Shown piece by piece: positions 10,214 to 22,396 of a stretch of DNA of 64,000 nucleotides. The DNA is from Halocaridina rubra (Eukaryota; Arthropoda; Malacostraca; Decapoda; Atyidae), in assembly GCA_037179515.1 (NCBI GenBank), contig JAXCGZ010007601.1:118456-182455 (forward strand). The letters run 5' to 3'. The notes under the pieces are model-generated. The model saw only the letters and a list, made by a program, of their open reading frames with translations. It ran no database searches and was not told the DNA's origin. The first letter of the stretch is position 1. Every line of letters begins with the position of its first letter. Made by a program: the position numbers and the translations under genes.

Positions 10214-11902
10214 TCAACTGGGACCCCCCCTTTCCTGAAACATATACAACAACCTAAACATCCATTCTACTAATGCCACCCCACCTTTTGACAAGCATTC
10301 AGCATGACATCCATCTATCCCTTGTGCTTTACCTGCTTTCGTTGCTCTCAATGCCAAACGTACTTCCTCTTTTGTTATATCTCTATCATTCTCATCTCCT
10401 AACATTGGCATTCTCCATTCGTTTTCCACAGCCACAATCTCTGCCTCTATATCAACTTCCTCATTCAGCATATTTTTGAAATATTCAGCCCATCTCTCTC
10501 TCACCTTTATTTCATTCACTAGCAATTGCCCATTTGCTCCTTTCACCCGCTCCTCCCTACCACATTCACCTTTCCTCACTCTTTTCACTTCCTTCCAAAA
10601 CTTCTTTTTATTCCTTTCAAAATTCTCAGACAAGCATCTGCCTCACCTTACATCTGCTTCTCTCTTTGCCTCTCTCACCGCGTGCTTTGCTATCTCCTTT
10701 TTGCACAATACCTTTCATGCGTCTCTACATTACCTATCTGCAACCATACCTCATAAGCCCACTTCTTTTCAGCCACTTCTGCACTCACCTACTCATTCCA
10801 CCATTCATTACCTTTCCTTTTACTTCCACTAGTTAGTCTACTTCTGCCCACTGCCTTGGCACACTTCATAACTTCCTCCTTGAAACAGCCCCATTCTTCT
10901 TCCACACCCCTCTCCACTTTCTCTTTCACCACATTCCACACATTTCCCACACTAGCCTTATACTCACAGTCTTTCTCTTTCTTGTACAATTCATTCACTT
11001 TTAGCACCTCTCTTCTTCTCTCAGTTTTCCTCTTTCTCCACTTTTCTCTCACTCTCACTCTACTTTCCACTAAATAATGATCAGCTATTCCACCATTAGC
11101 TCCTCTCAGTACATTCACATCCAATTCTCTTCCAGTCACCCTCTTGTTCACCACAACATAGTCCATGAATGCTCTGCCAACTACTCTTCCATTATCAACT
11201 CTGACCCATGTATACTTGTGCACATCCTTCTTTTTAAATACAGTATTAGAAATCAACATCTCTCTCTCAGTAAACATTTCTATCATTTTCTCTCCACTCT
11301 CATTCCTACCAAGTAATCCTTACTTCCTAATATCACCATCCACAACCTCAATCCCTACTCTAGCATTCAAATATCACATCAACACCACATTCACATTTAT
11401 TCCCAAGTCTTTCACACACTCGTTCAATTTAATCCAAAATTCTTCTCTTTCCTCTTCACTTCTTTCACTTCCAGGGCCATATGCGCTCAAAAACGACCAA
11501 GCCTCGCTTCCCAGCCTCATTATAGTCACTGTTATTCGAGATGATACTTCCTTCCATTCTACCATACACTTATTCATCTCTTCACTTACTAACAGAGCCA
11601 CTCTCTCTCTTCCTCTCCCCCTCTCAACTCCAGACCCTACCTACCACTCTCCTAGATGTAACCTCACCATTCTCTTTTATATTAATTTCGCTCAAGGCAA
11701 GTGCATCTGTCTTTCTCTCCACAAACATACTCCCTATCACCTTCCTCTTACTTTCTTTTACACCACAACCACGCACATTCCAAGATCCAATTACTAGGGT
11801 TCTGGCTGGATCTCTCCTTCCTGAATACCCCCAAATCTCTTGGCTATTCGTAGGAAGTAAAACACAGAGGAGGGGGATTCCCAGTCCCCTGCTCCACCCC
11901 AT
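10214..11902 (-). pseudogene. RTE-B endonuclease and linker
   Basis: Three consecutive frames: 11624-11902, 11374-11601 and 10789-11286/10214-10633. Together they carry endonuclease motifs in order (SWNVRGC; SAYGPG; FKKKDVHKYTWVRVDNGRV; ADHYLVESRV), the basic linker (KKKFWKEVKRVRKG) and the first RT helix (TKAGKAQGIDGC). Frame changes occur near 11610, 11330 and 10760, so no full protein can be made. Confidence 0.7.
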
Positions 11903-11964
11903 TTAGTTTACTTTTATGACACGCAGGGGAACACGTAGGAAGTATTCATAAACATCCCTCCCTC

Positions 11965-14492
11965 AGGCTAGAAGTTTATGAGGAAAGTCATTTAGGTACT
12001 ATTGAAGTCATAAATTCAGTTGTTAACATTGCATGGGAGAGAAGATGTAGAATTTTGATATTAGGAGAGTTTAATCATAGAGAGATAGATTGGATTCATC
12101 ATGACCCACACACACAATAGGGAGGACTCATTTGGGACAAGATTCCTAGACTGCGTACAAGGGAATTTCCTACACCAGCATGTACTGGAACCAACGAGGG
12201 TCAGGGGTGAGGATGAGCCATTGCTGCTTGATCAAGTATTCATAGATAATGCATTGGATATTGAAAATTGAGGATGAACCTCCTACTGGAAAGAGTGCCC
12301 ACTGCATGTTGTTGATGGAGTATATCATCGAAGACATTCTGCCTGAAAGCAGAGGCACTGAGGAGAATAGGGGAAGCTATCCAAAAGGCGATTATATTAA
12401 AATTAATGCACCTTTTGCAGTTATTGACTGAAGAGCCTTATATAACAACAAATCTCTACAAAAAATGTACGACATCTTTTGTGAGGAATATGGGAAGATG
12501 TAGATTGTTGCATGCCTTCCACCAAAATTGGAGCTATTTATGCCAGAGAAAAATGGTTCAATAATGAGTGTCAGAGAGCTAAGGAGTGGAGAGAAAATTG
12601 GTGATAAAAGGTATAGGAGGAGAAAAAGCATAAATACCTGGCAGACTTATAAAAGAGCAAATAATTATTACCAAAGTAAATGAAGAGAGGCAGAGAAAGA
12701 CTATGAAAGGGATATCACCAGGAAGGCTAAAGAAAATCACAAAATTTTCCACAGCTTTATCAGAGGAAAGCTGAAGGTCAAAGAACAGGTTTTAAAGCTA
12801 AAGAGAGTGGATGAGAGCATCATTGAGACCGATGAAGAGATCTGTGAAGAATTGAACAAGGAGTTTCAGTCAGTATTTACAGGAGAAAATACCCAACCTC
12901 CTCAGATTACAGAGATAGGAGCTTATGGGACGGTATTAGAGTACATCATCTTTTCAGCCACAGAGGTATGCAAATTGATAATGGAGTTACATGCCCATAT
13001 AGCTACGGGTCCTGATTATATATTCCCTTTTGTACCTAAGAAATGCACTAAGTCAATAGCAGTGGCTGGCACTAAGCATAATAGTTGAAAAATCACTGGA
13101 ATCTGGGGAGATTCCAAGATGCGTTGAACAAGCAAACGTGGTACCTATCTTCAAAAAGGGAAGGAGATATATAGCTCTGAACTATAGACCTGTTTCCTTG
13201 ACCAGCATAGTTTGCAAAGTTATGGAGAAACTACTAAGAAAACACATCTCTCTTCACTTGGAATCCCTCTACTTTTTGTAAGTGAGACAACATGGGTTCA
13301 GAGAAGGTAGATCAACAGTAACAAACTTATTAGAATTTTATGATGAGGTAAACCGGATCTTACAGGAAAGAGAGGACTGGACAGATTGTATATTCCTAGA
13401 CTTCCAGAAGGCATATGATACGGTCCCACACGAGAGACCTATCAAGAAGCTGCAAGCAATGGCAAGACTAGCTGGAAATTACTTGGAATTAATTTAAAAA
13501 AAAAAAAACTTATCTAGAAGGAAGGAAACAGAAGGTTAGAGTAAGACACTTAGTGTCTGAATGGAGAATAATTAGTAGCAGAGTTCCACAGGGTTCAGTT
13601 TTAGGGCTAATTTTGTCCCTTGTATATGTAAATGACCTACCAAAGCCTGTAAATTCTTTCATCGAAATGTCTACGGATGATGCAAAGATTGTGAAAAAAG
13701 TAAGACAAGAACAATGGTAAAGAACTTCAAGAAGACCTAAATAGACTGCATGAGTGGTCAGAAGTGCCTAATGAAATGGAAAACTTCTAAATATAAGGTA
13801 ATGAAAATAGATACAAGTGCGAGAAAGCCCAAGATTGAATACTCAACAGCAACAGCAGAATTTCAAGAGACAGAGAATGAGAGAGAGAGATATGGGAGTA
13901 AACATACTGTCGGATTTGTCTCCAGAAATTTATATAAGTGACATAGTAAGGGCAGCATATGCATACTTAGCAAATGTAAGGGTAGCCTTCAGACACATAG
14001 ACAAGGAAATGTTCATAAATATATATGTAAATTATGTGAGGCACTTATTTAAGATGGAAAATGCTCAGAGACATGCCACGAAACTGGTACCAGAAATACG
14101 CAATCACAGTTTTGATGAGAGTATGAGGGGAAGTAGACTTACCCCCACTCGAAGCTAGAAGAATGAGGGGGACATGGTGACGGTTTTTAAATTCCTTCAT
14201 GGTTATGAGAGAGCGAATGGGGATCGATATTTTGATATGGCTGGCTCTAGAACTAGAGGTCATAGCTTGAAACTTCGTAAGAGAACTTCTTTACAGGATG
14301 TAGAGAAGTACTTTTTTTAGTGTAAGAGTAGTTGATGATTACAATTGGCTAAGCGAGGAGGTAGTTAATGCTAACTCAACTCATAGTTTTAAGAACAAGT
14401 ATGATAAGTATCACTAAGTACAAATGGAACCGACCAGGAGACGGGGAGTAACGAGCATGGAGCTCTTTCCCGTAAGCACAATTAGGTAATTG
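11965..14492 (+). mobile_element. CR1-c: CR1-like LINE, heavily mutated
   Basis: Starts inside the endonuclease coding region (RLEVYEES counterpart at 11965) directly after the RTE-B 5' end. It runs through endonuclease (12010-12330), linker (12360-12830), RT (12860-13720) and C-terminus (13740-14410) to the 3' UTR and one tail unit near 14485. Short open pieces are at 12807-13088, 13282-13497 and 13817-14158. They carry GRSTVTNLLEFYDEV and FLDFQKAYDTVPH. The catalytic box is altered to STDDAK near 13671-13688. Many stops, frameshifts and an A-run at 13496-13508 make this the oldest-looking CR1 copy here. Confidence 0.8.
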
Positions 14493-14527
14493 TGAACACG
14501 CGCGCACTCGCGCGCGCGCACACACAT
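14493..14527. repeat. CG/CA-rich simple repeat
   Basis: About 35 bp of alternating CG and CA dinucleotides between the CR1-c tail and the next CR1 3' fragment. It could have grown from the CACA at the end of a CR1 tail. Confidence 0.7.
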
Positions 14528-14710
14528 AATTGGAATTCGCTAAGCGAGGAGGTAGTTAATGCTATCTCAATCCATAGTTTTAAGGACAGGTATGATAAGT
14601 ATGACTAAGTATAAAATGGAACCGATCAGGAGACGGGAAGATACGAGCTTTGGGCTCTTTCCCGTAAACACAATTAGGTAATCACAATTAGGTAATCACA
14701 CACACACACA
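14528..14710 (+). mobile_element. CR1-like 3' terminal fragment with CA tail
   Basis: Only the last ~27 codons (counterpart of SEEVVNAIS and SFKDRYDKYD), the 3' UTR and two 14 bp tail units of the CR1-like family, followed by (CA)n at 14694-14710. An extreme 5' truncation, or the remains of one. It abuts CR1-d. Confidence 0.75.
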
Positions 14711-15858
14711 TATTCCTAGACTTCCAGAAAGCGTTTGACACTGTTCCACATGGGAGACTTATTAGGAAGCTGCAATCAATGGCTAGAATAGGTGGAAATG
14801 TTTTGGAATGGATAAAAACTTACTTAGAAGGAAGGGAACAGAGGGTTAGAGTAAGACACTCAGTGTCTGAATGGAGAAGAGTTAGTAGTGGAGTTCCACA
14901 GGGTTCAGTTTTAGGGCCATTTTTGTTCCTTGTATATGTAAATGACCTACCAGAGTCTGTAAATTCATTCATGAATATGTTTGCAGATGATGCAAAGATT
15001 GTGAAGAAAGTAAAAAACGAGAACAATGGTAGAGAACTTCAGGAGGATCTACATAGTCTGCATGAGTGGTCAGAAAAGTGGCTAATGAAATTCAATACTT
15101 CAAAATGTAAGGTAATGAGAATGGGTACAAGTGCAAGAAGGTCCAAGCTTGACTACTCGGTGGCTGGAGTACAACTTCAAGAGACAGAAAATGAGAGAGA
15201 TCTAGGAGTAAACATACTGGCAGATTTGTCTCCAGAAATACATATAAATGGCATAGTAAGGGCAGCATATGCATTCTTATCAAATGTAAGGGTAGCCTTC
15301 AGGCACATGGACAAGGAAATGTTCAGAAATATTTATGTAACCTATGTGAGGCCAAAACTCGAATATGCAGCCCCCTTTTGGAATCCGCACTTGAAAAAGC
15401 ACATAGCTAAGCTTGAAAAAGTTCAAAGTCATGCCACGAAACTGGTGCCAGAAATACGCAATCTCAGTTATGATGAGAGGCTGAGGGAATTAGACTTACC
15501 ATCACTCGAAGCTAGAAGAGTGAGGGGGATATGGTGACAGTCTTTAAATTCCTTCATGGTTATGATAGAGTGGATAGGGATCGATATTTTGATATGGCTG
15601 GCTCTAGAACTAGAGGTCATAGTTTGAAGCTTCGTAAGAAAACTTCTTTGCAGGATGTAAGGAAATACTTTTTCAGTGTAAGAGTAGTTGATAATTAGAA
15701 TTGGCTAAGCGAGGAGGTAGTTAATGCTATCTCAATCCATAGTTTTAAGGACAGGTATGATAAGTATGACTAAGTATAAAATGGAACCGATGAGGAGACG
15801 GGAAGATACGAGCTTTGGGCTCTTTCCCGTAAACACAATTAGGTAATCAATTAGGTAA
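14711..15858 (+). mobile_element. CR1-d: 5'-truncated CR1-like LINE with RT pseudogene
   Basis: Begins at the RT block IFLDFQKAFDTVPHG immediately after (CA)n and runs to the 3' UTR and tail. The frame is open from about 14709 through SSGVPQGSVLGPFLF, MFADDAKIV and RPKLEYAAPFWN to 15537. There a G-run is one base shorter than in CR1-g and CR1-h, which shifts the frame. Downstream, the codon for Trp in DNWNWL is TAG near 15697. It is otherwise very similar to CR1-b, CR1-g and CR1-h, so it is a young but dead copy. Confidence 0.85.
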
Positions 15859-15888
15859 TCACACACACACACACACACACCACACACT
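15859..15888. repeat. CA-rich tail
   Basis: (CA)n run that follows the CR1-d tail and passes directly into the TA array. Confidence 0.65.
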
Positions 15889-15906
15889 ATATATATATTA
15901 TATATA

Positions 15907-15960
<54 letters not shown>

Positions 15961-15966
15961 ATAATA

Positions 15967-16006
<40 letters not shown>
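15889..16006. repeat. (TA)n microsatellite, left block
   Basis: About 118 bp of almost pure TA with a few TTATA interruptions. Self-complementary and able to extrude hairpins. Apparent reading frames over it and 16207-16397 (Tyr-Ile and Asn repeats) are artefacts. Confidence 0.95.
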
Positions 16007-16397
<391 letters not shown>

Positions 16398-16403
16398 ATA
16401 ATC

Positions 16404-18021
16404 TATCTATCTACCTTGGCTGTCTCCCCCAATTGGGGGGTAGCCGACATAAAAAAAGAAACAATAAGGAGATTACTTTGCTCTATGGGCAATGACGAGG
16501 GAGCTAGCGACCGTTCAGATGGCACTGCTGGAGTGCCACAGCCCATCCTCTCAGCTCTTCCACAACCTACGTCGCTTCATGAATGCCAACTCCCCTACCG
16601 CCCCTACCATAGGGCTACCTCTATAAGATGCAGCCCTGTGGTAACAGCATATGCCCATCAGAGCTGCATCACAATTGCTCGCCACTCATTCCCATTCCTA
16701 GCACGCTCACTTGCTTCCCTCACATCCATCTTTCTATCATTCAGGGCTCTCCTTACTCCATCTATCCACCCAAACCTAGGCCTCCCTCTAGCATTTAACC
16801 CATCAACTGTCGCATTCATCACCTTTTTCAGCAGTCTCTCATCATCCATCGTCTCCACATGGCCAAACCATCTCAGAACATTCATATCTACTCTGTCTGC
16901 AAATTCTCTCCTCACACCCATTCTTGCTCTCACTACTTCATTCCTAGCCCTATCCAACCGAGATACACCAATCATACTCCTCAGGCATTTCATCTCAAAC
17001 ACATTTAGTTTCTGTCTCTTACTTACTTTCATACCTCATAACTCTGATCCATACATCACAGCTGGCACAACAACTTTCTCATACAAAACTTTTTTAACAT
17101 TCATTTCCAACCCTCTATTCTTCGTCACTCCTTTCAGTGCACCCAACACTTTATATCTTCATTCACTCTGTGACGCACATCTGCTTCCACTCTACAATTT
17201 GCAGCCATAACAGAACCTAAATACTTAAACTGATCAATTTCCTCAAGTGTCTCTCCATTCAATATAACATTTAATCCAGCACCATCCTTCATAACCTTAC
17301 TCTTTCCCACATTTACTCGCAACTTCCTTCTCTCACACACTATTCCAAAGTCTGACACTAACTGACACAGCTTCTCCTCTGAATCTGCCACCACCACCAC
17401 AGTATCATCGCCATCTACCATTCTCAAACCTCGACCACGCACTCACTCATTCACCTCTCTTACGACTCCATCAATATACAAATTGAACAGCCATGGTGAC
17501 ATCACACATCCCTGTCTCAGTCCCACACTCACTGAAAACCACTCACTCACTTCATTCCCTACCCTAACACAAGCTCTACTGCCCTCATACAAATTCTTCA
17601 CTGCATGCAACAGTTTTCCATCAATTCCATATAACATCAAAGCATTCCACATTGCCTCTCTATCAACTCTATCATACGCTTTCTCCAGATTCAAAAATGC
17701 AAAATACACATCCTTACCCTTTGCTAAATATTTCTCACATAACTGCCTAACTATAAAAATCTGATCTATACAGCCTTTACCTCTCCTAAAACCACTCTGC
17801 ACATCTGCGATCACATTTTCTGTCTTATCCCTGATCCTGTTAATCAGTATCCTACCATACACTTTTCCTACCACACTCAACAAACTTATACCCCTAAAAT
17901 TATTACATTCACACATCTCCCTTACCTTTGTATAGGGGCACTATACAAGCAATCACCCATTTCACTGGTACCATTGACAACATAAAGCATGTATTAAACA
18001 CTCTCACTAACCACTGAATGC
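16404..18021 (-). mobile_element. RTE-A2, 3' part (RT and C-terminus), antisense
   Basis: Second copy of RTE-A on the minus strand. The 3' UTR (16404-16657) matches the RTE-A 3' UTR. The C-terminal frame is at 16658-17032 (KLNVFEMKCLRSMIG, WFGHVETMDD), with RT at 17134-17442 (the FADD box region is shortened to DGDDTVVVV) and 17443-17916 (NFRGISLL, NLEKAYDRVD, GLRQGCVMSPWLF). Frameshifts lie near 17060, 17130 and 17443, so it is a pseudogene. It is cut at 18021 by the long-inverted-repeat element and resumes at 22397. Confidence 0.85.
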
Positions 18022-18605
18022 GGGAGCTAGCAGAAATTTGTATTACATCTCGAGTACAAAAGGTTTGATAGCAATAGTCATCAGCTGGTGGAATGAGGAT
18101 CTCTGGATGGTCATTCTTAAGTTATGCAATTGGTGCATTTAGTAGGGGGCGCTGCTTGAAGTGCACCCTAAAATTGGTTTAAATTACATTTTGGAGTGCG
18201 TCAACCAAACCTGTGATAAAAGTTTTGTTTTGGCAGTATGCCATTCTTAAATTACGCAATTGGTGCAAAACGCATTTAAGAGGGGCCCAAGGGGGGCGCA
18301 AGGGGGCGCTACTTTCACATTTAAATCGCAATTTGAGTACATCAATGAAACTTTGTGGAAGTATAGCTTAGACCTTCCTGATGAAGAATTAGTAGTTCTT
18401 AAGTGTTGAATTTGGTGCAAAATCCATTAAAGAATGGCCTAAAGAGGGTGCTATTCTTTAGCACATTTCAACCACATCTTAAGTACATCAATGAATCTTT
18501 GTGGAAATATCCTTTAGACCTTCTTGATATAGGATCAGTAGTTCTTAAGCGTCCAATTTGGTGCAATTCCCATTTAAGAACAGCTTAAAGAAGGCACTTA
18601 TGTCA
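18022..18605 (+). repeat. Left terminal inverted repeat with four subrepeats
   Basis: Pairs with 21815-22396 in inverse orientation. Subrepeats share a core of CTTAA(G/A) followed by CAATTTGGTGCA or CAATTGGTGCA and then a CATTTAAGA-like end. They start near 18118, 18245, 18398 and 18544, so spacing is about 127-153 bp. Confidence 0.85.
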
Positions 18606-19224
18606 TCTCCACATGCATCTTGGCATTGGTAATTAACTTTATTTTTAGTGCTTCTGTTTGTTATCTTATTACTATAATGCTGCTTCACTGAATATATAAA
18701 CCATACACTTTTAGAATGACATTACTAATTGTGCCTTTTTTCAGGTACTCGTGATTGTGAAAGTTAGAGTAACCATTACATAATACCAGTATAGGGACAA
18801 GTTTTCTTTGTATGGAAGTTAGCCAGCTAGGAAGAGTCTCTCTTGGTAAGTTTATATTGCTGCCTTAGGCAAAGTTGTGGAGCACACATTTGGTAATATT
18901 TAGAAATTAATTTTAAATTATGCTAAACTACTATTATATTGAAATCTCTTGTGAGTTTATGGGTTATTAATTTTGTTACTTATGGGTTTGAGATCTTTTT
19001 TTGAGTGTCTCTACATTGAGAGCCGAGTGTGTGCTACACATTGCTGGATTATTACATGCAATGAAATTAAAATGGCATCTTTGAATCATTTATTCTGACA
19101 TGAAAATTAGTTACCGATATATATATATACATGGACATCAGTTTTATCCATAGATATAGGTACATAGAGCGTGTTCCAACTTTATAGGAAATCCCTTTTT
19201 ATTTCAGGTCTCTGCAAAGATATT

Positions 19225-21815
19225 ATGGAGTCACCTAAACCTGCAAACAACGATGATCTTGGCTCCGAGCATGACAGGCGTTGCATTCTCCACGCCGGGA
19301 AGCCCTCGGAAAAGAAACCATGTTGTGATGCTTTGCCCTTCGATGAGAAGAATTGGAGTACTGTGCAAGTGGCAACTGAGAAGAGGCATGCAAAACCCCA
19401 ATTTCCGAAATCTGTTTATTTTGACTTGGTTGTCAGCCATCCACAACATCAGCTCCTGAAAGGAATTCGGCGCATTTACGTTCCAACGTAAGGGTAGATT
19501 TTGATGGTGAGCCCTTGTCATCTGAAATACTTCCTGTCACTTGCCTTTTCTGTAATAAAAAGAGGAAGAAAAAAGGTGGGGCTATTGAACTTTTAGGATC
19601 GTGTGAAACATTAGAGGCAGGACAGAAGATTCAAGAGGCTGCTGAGCTACTTCATGATACAACTATCCTTTCAAAAGTTGCTGGTGTAGACCTGGTGGCA
19701 AAAGAAGCCAAGTATCATCATACATGCAAGAGTGCATTCTTGCTTGCAGCTGGTAGAGCTTCTAGTACAGATCACAAAAAAGATGACATTATCCAGAAAA
19801 AGACATTAAATGCTGTTAGAAATATCCATGAATATGTTGAGAAATCTGTAATTGCTGAAAACGTGCAGAACTGTTGACATCTGTGTATGAACGCAATTTG
19901 GACTTTTGTTCATCTTCTGATGAGTCTCCAATGCCTAGTCACAGTTTGTTGCAAAACCCAGCAAACAGGTTTGGTTCCAAATTCAAGGTTCAGAGTTCGA
20001 CTGGCGAGAAATTGAGTAATGTTCTTTTCAATGCTGTACTTGCTGATGATTCCGTATGTGTGGCTTATGACTACACGTAGTCTGAGGAGCGACTCCTCAA
20101 TCGAGCAGCTGTAATATTGAGAGAGCAGCTGTTATATGCTACAAAAAAAGATGTACTAGATAATACAACACTGAATGATGTCAGAGATGGGGACACAATT
20201 GCGCCCCAGGCCGTGCTGAACTTCTTCAAAGTTCTGTACACTGGCAACACATCTGACCAATGTGGAACACAAATCAAACTTCGCATTGATTCCATAAGTC
20301 AAAATGCACTGTTTGTTGTCCAAAGAGGCCATGCAATTCCAGTAAAACATGTAACTCTAGGTATTGCTATAAGATCAATCACAGGTAGCAAGACACTTGT
20401 TGAAGTTCTGAATAGGTTTGGGCATTGTCTCAACTACTCATGCTTGGAAAAACTCGAAACAGTAACTACTGTAGCCATCCAAGAGAGGAAAGAAGTGTGC
20501 CCTGAGGACACTTTGGCAGGAGTTCCAATGGGACTCGCCTTTGATAACTTTGATGAAATAACACAGACGTTGTCCGGGGGTGATACACTGCATGATACGA
20601 TGGGAATTCTGTATCAGAACTTGCCGAATGATCATCCCATCAGTCAACAGAGTAGTGAAACACCAACACCAGTTACAAAAACAACACCAGAAGCAAAGAA
20701 AACTGTCAAGAAGAATAGGTCTCTCTCTGTTGCAGACACATCTCTTGTCCCCTATTTTGGTGTCCTCAAAATCAAGACCTTTGCCTACAAGAACATATAT
20801 CCATTTTCACCCTACCAGATGTGACAATGACTGCAAGACATCTGGATCTTGTATGGATGATGAGCCACATGTTTAAGACTGATGTTCTTCCCATGTGGGT
20901 TGGCTTTAATGCTATCTTTTACAAGGATCAGCTACCAAAACAGGAAGTGAGATACATGCCAAACCTTAACAAGCCCATCACCAGCTTGTCAGTAGTCTGA
21001 CAAATGCTCCAGACAACCCAGAAATGTGCCCAAGAATGTAACCAAGAGTATGGGCTGGTTACATATGACCTTGCGGTAGCAAAACTAGCTATGCAAATCC
21101 AGGCTAGAGAATCCCAACATTTGACAATGTGTTCATCATGATGGGTGCTTTCCATATAGAGATGGCATTCTTCAAGGCCCTTGGAAAACTCATAGCAGAA
21201 TCAGGAGGACTGGACATGCTTACAGAGACTGGAGTCCTTGTGCCAGGTTCTTTGAATGGGTTCCTCATGGGAAAACACTTCAACCGATGCAAGAGGCTCC
21301 ATCCTCTACTTGCCCTTGCCTTCGAACGCCTGCATTTCAAAGCATTTCTAGAGACATGTGACTCCAGGGAAGAGCTTCACACCCTGATATCTACCGTGAA
21401 AGCTGATCCCAATACAGGAGAACAGGGACTTGAGCTGGTGATCGGTACAGATCTTTTTGAGAAGTGTTCCAAAGAGTATAATGAATTCACCAAGGCAACT
21501 GTATCAGGAGTTCATGAATACACTGCAAAGTTCTGGATGTTGTATTTGGAGTACATTAACATATTTCACCTACTTGAAAGAGCTATCCGGACAAATAACA
21601 TTGAGCTCTTTGTCTTCACACTGACACCAATCATTGACCTGTTCTTTGCCACAGCCCACATTAACTATTCCCGCTGGTTAACAAAATACCAATTGGACTT
21701 GCTGAATATTGATGAGAAGCATCCTGGCCTTAGAGAGGTACTTGACCAGGGTGTATTCACAGTGCGAAGGACAGCACATGATTTCAGCAGAATTCCTGTG
21801 GATTTGACACTATAA
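19225..21815 (+). pseudogene. Unclassified transposon-encoded protein (multiple frameshifts)
   Basis: About 850 codons in pieces: 19225-19478 (frame 1), 19473-19875 (frame 3), 19869-20824 (frame 2, TAG at 20078-20080), about 20818-21000 (frame 1, TGA near 20998) and 21112-21815 (frame 3). The N-terminus is rich in paired Cys/His: CILHAGK, CCDALPF, then TCLFC with YHHTCKSAF, a plausible zinc-binding fold. The middle has GLAFDNFDE and LHDTMGILYQNLP. The C-terminal part has YDLAVAK, MMGAFHIEMAFF, SLNGFLMGKHFNRC and RLHPLLALAFERL. From memory, similar multi-domain proteins recur in aquatic invertebrate genomes as uncharacterised proteins. No catalytic triad is assigned. It ends IPVDLTL exactly where the right inverted repeat starts. 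Confidence 0.6.
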
Positions 21816-22396
21816 AAAAGTGCCTTCTTTAGGCTGTTCTTAAATGGGTATTGCACCAAATTGGACACTTAAGAACTACTGATCCTATATCAGGAAGGTC
21901 TAAAGGATATTTCCACATAGATTCATTAATGTACTTAAGATGTAGTTTAAATGTGCTAAAAATAGCACCCTCTCTAGGCTGTTCTTAAATGAGTTTTGCA
22001 CCAAATTCAACACTTAAGAACAACTGATCCTTCATCAGGAAGGTCTAAGGTATACTTCCACAAAGTTTCGTTGATGTACTCAAATTGTGATTTAAATGTG
22101 AAAGTAGCACCCCCCTTGGGCCCTTCTTAAATGCGTTTTGCAAAAATTGCGTCATTTAAGAATGGCATATCTGTAATCAGAGTGCCAAAACAAAACATTT
22201 ATCACAGGTTTGGTTGATGCACGCCAAAATGTAATTTAAACCGATTTTGGGGTGCACTTCAAGCAGCGCCCCCTACTAAACACACTAATTGCATAACTTA
22301 AGAATGACCATCCAGAGATCCTCATTCCACCAGCTGATGACTATTGCTATTAATCCTTTTGTACTCGAGATGTAATACAAATCTCTGCTAGCTCCC
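21815..22396 (-). repeat. Right terminal inverted repeat
   Basis: Inverse partner of 18022-18605, keeping the same subrepeats. The coding frame stops within a few bases of its inner edge. Confidence 0.85.

Larger units (their letters stand above)
9541..11935 (-). mobile_element. RTE-B: antisense RTE-clade LINE, decayed
   Basis: Relative of RTE-A on the opposite strand. From the right: a 5' UTR with the GACACGCAGGGG/GTCATAAAAG motif near 11900-11935, an endonuclease start at 11624-11902 (SWNVRGC, LALSEINIK), endonuclease middle at 11374-11601 (LSAYGPGSER) and end at 10789-11286 (AFMDYVVV and ADHYLVE, where the catalytic His is retained). The linker and start of RT are at 10214-10633. The RT core is partly deleted: between 10183 and 10230 the blocks holding the first catalytic Asp are missing. 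RT continues at 9787-10182 with LEDD in place of FADD, then 9541-9803. The 3' end is missing after KKLNVI. Confidence 0.75.
18022..22396 (+). mobile_element. Long-terminal-inverted-repeat element with unclassified protein
   Basis: A 4375 bp unit bounded by inverted repeats of about 590 bp (18022-18605 and 21815-22396). The outer ~250 bp are nearly identical between arms by eye. It begins GGGAGCTAGCAGA and ends TCTGCTAGCTCCC. It splits an RTE-A copy whose two halves lie on either side, so it is an insertion. Each arm contains about four diverged subrepeats. The interior holds one decayed gene (19225-21815). A possible intron in the leader has a GTAAGT donor near 18846 and a TTTATTTCAG acceptor near 19208. 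I do not recognise a named transposase superfamily. The architecture resembles long-TIR DNA transposons or foldback elements. Between the left arm and the gene (18606-19170) nothing else is seen. Confidence 0.75.

Noticed and set aside
10273..11797. Ser/Pro/Leu-rich plus-strand frames
   Set aside because: Antisense shadows of the purine-rich RTE-B coding strand.
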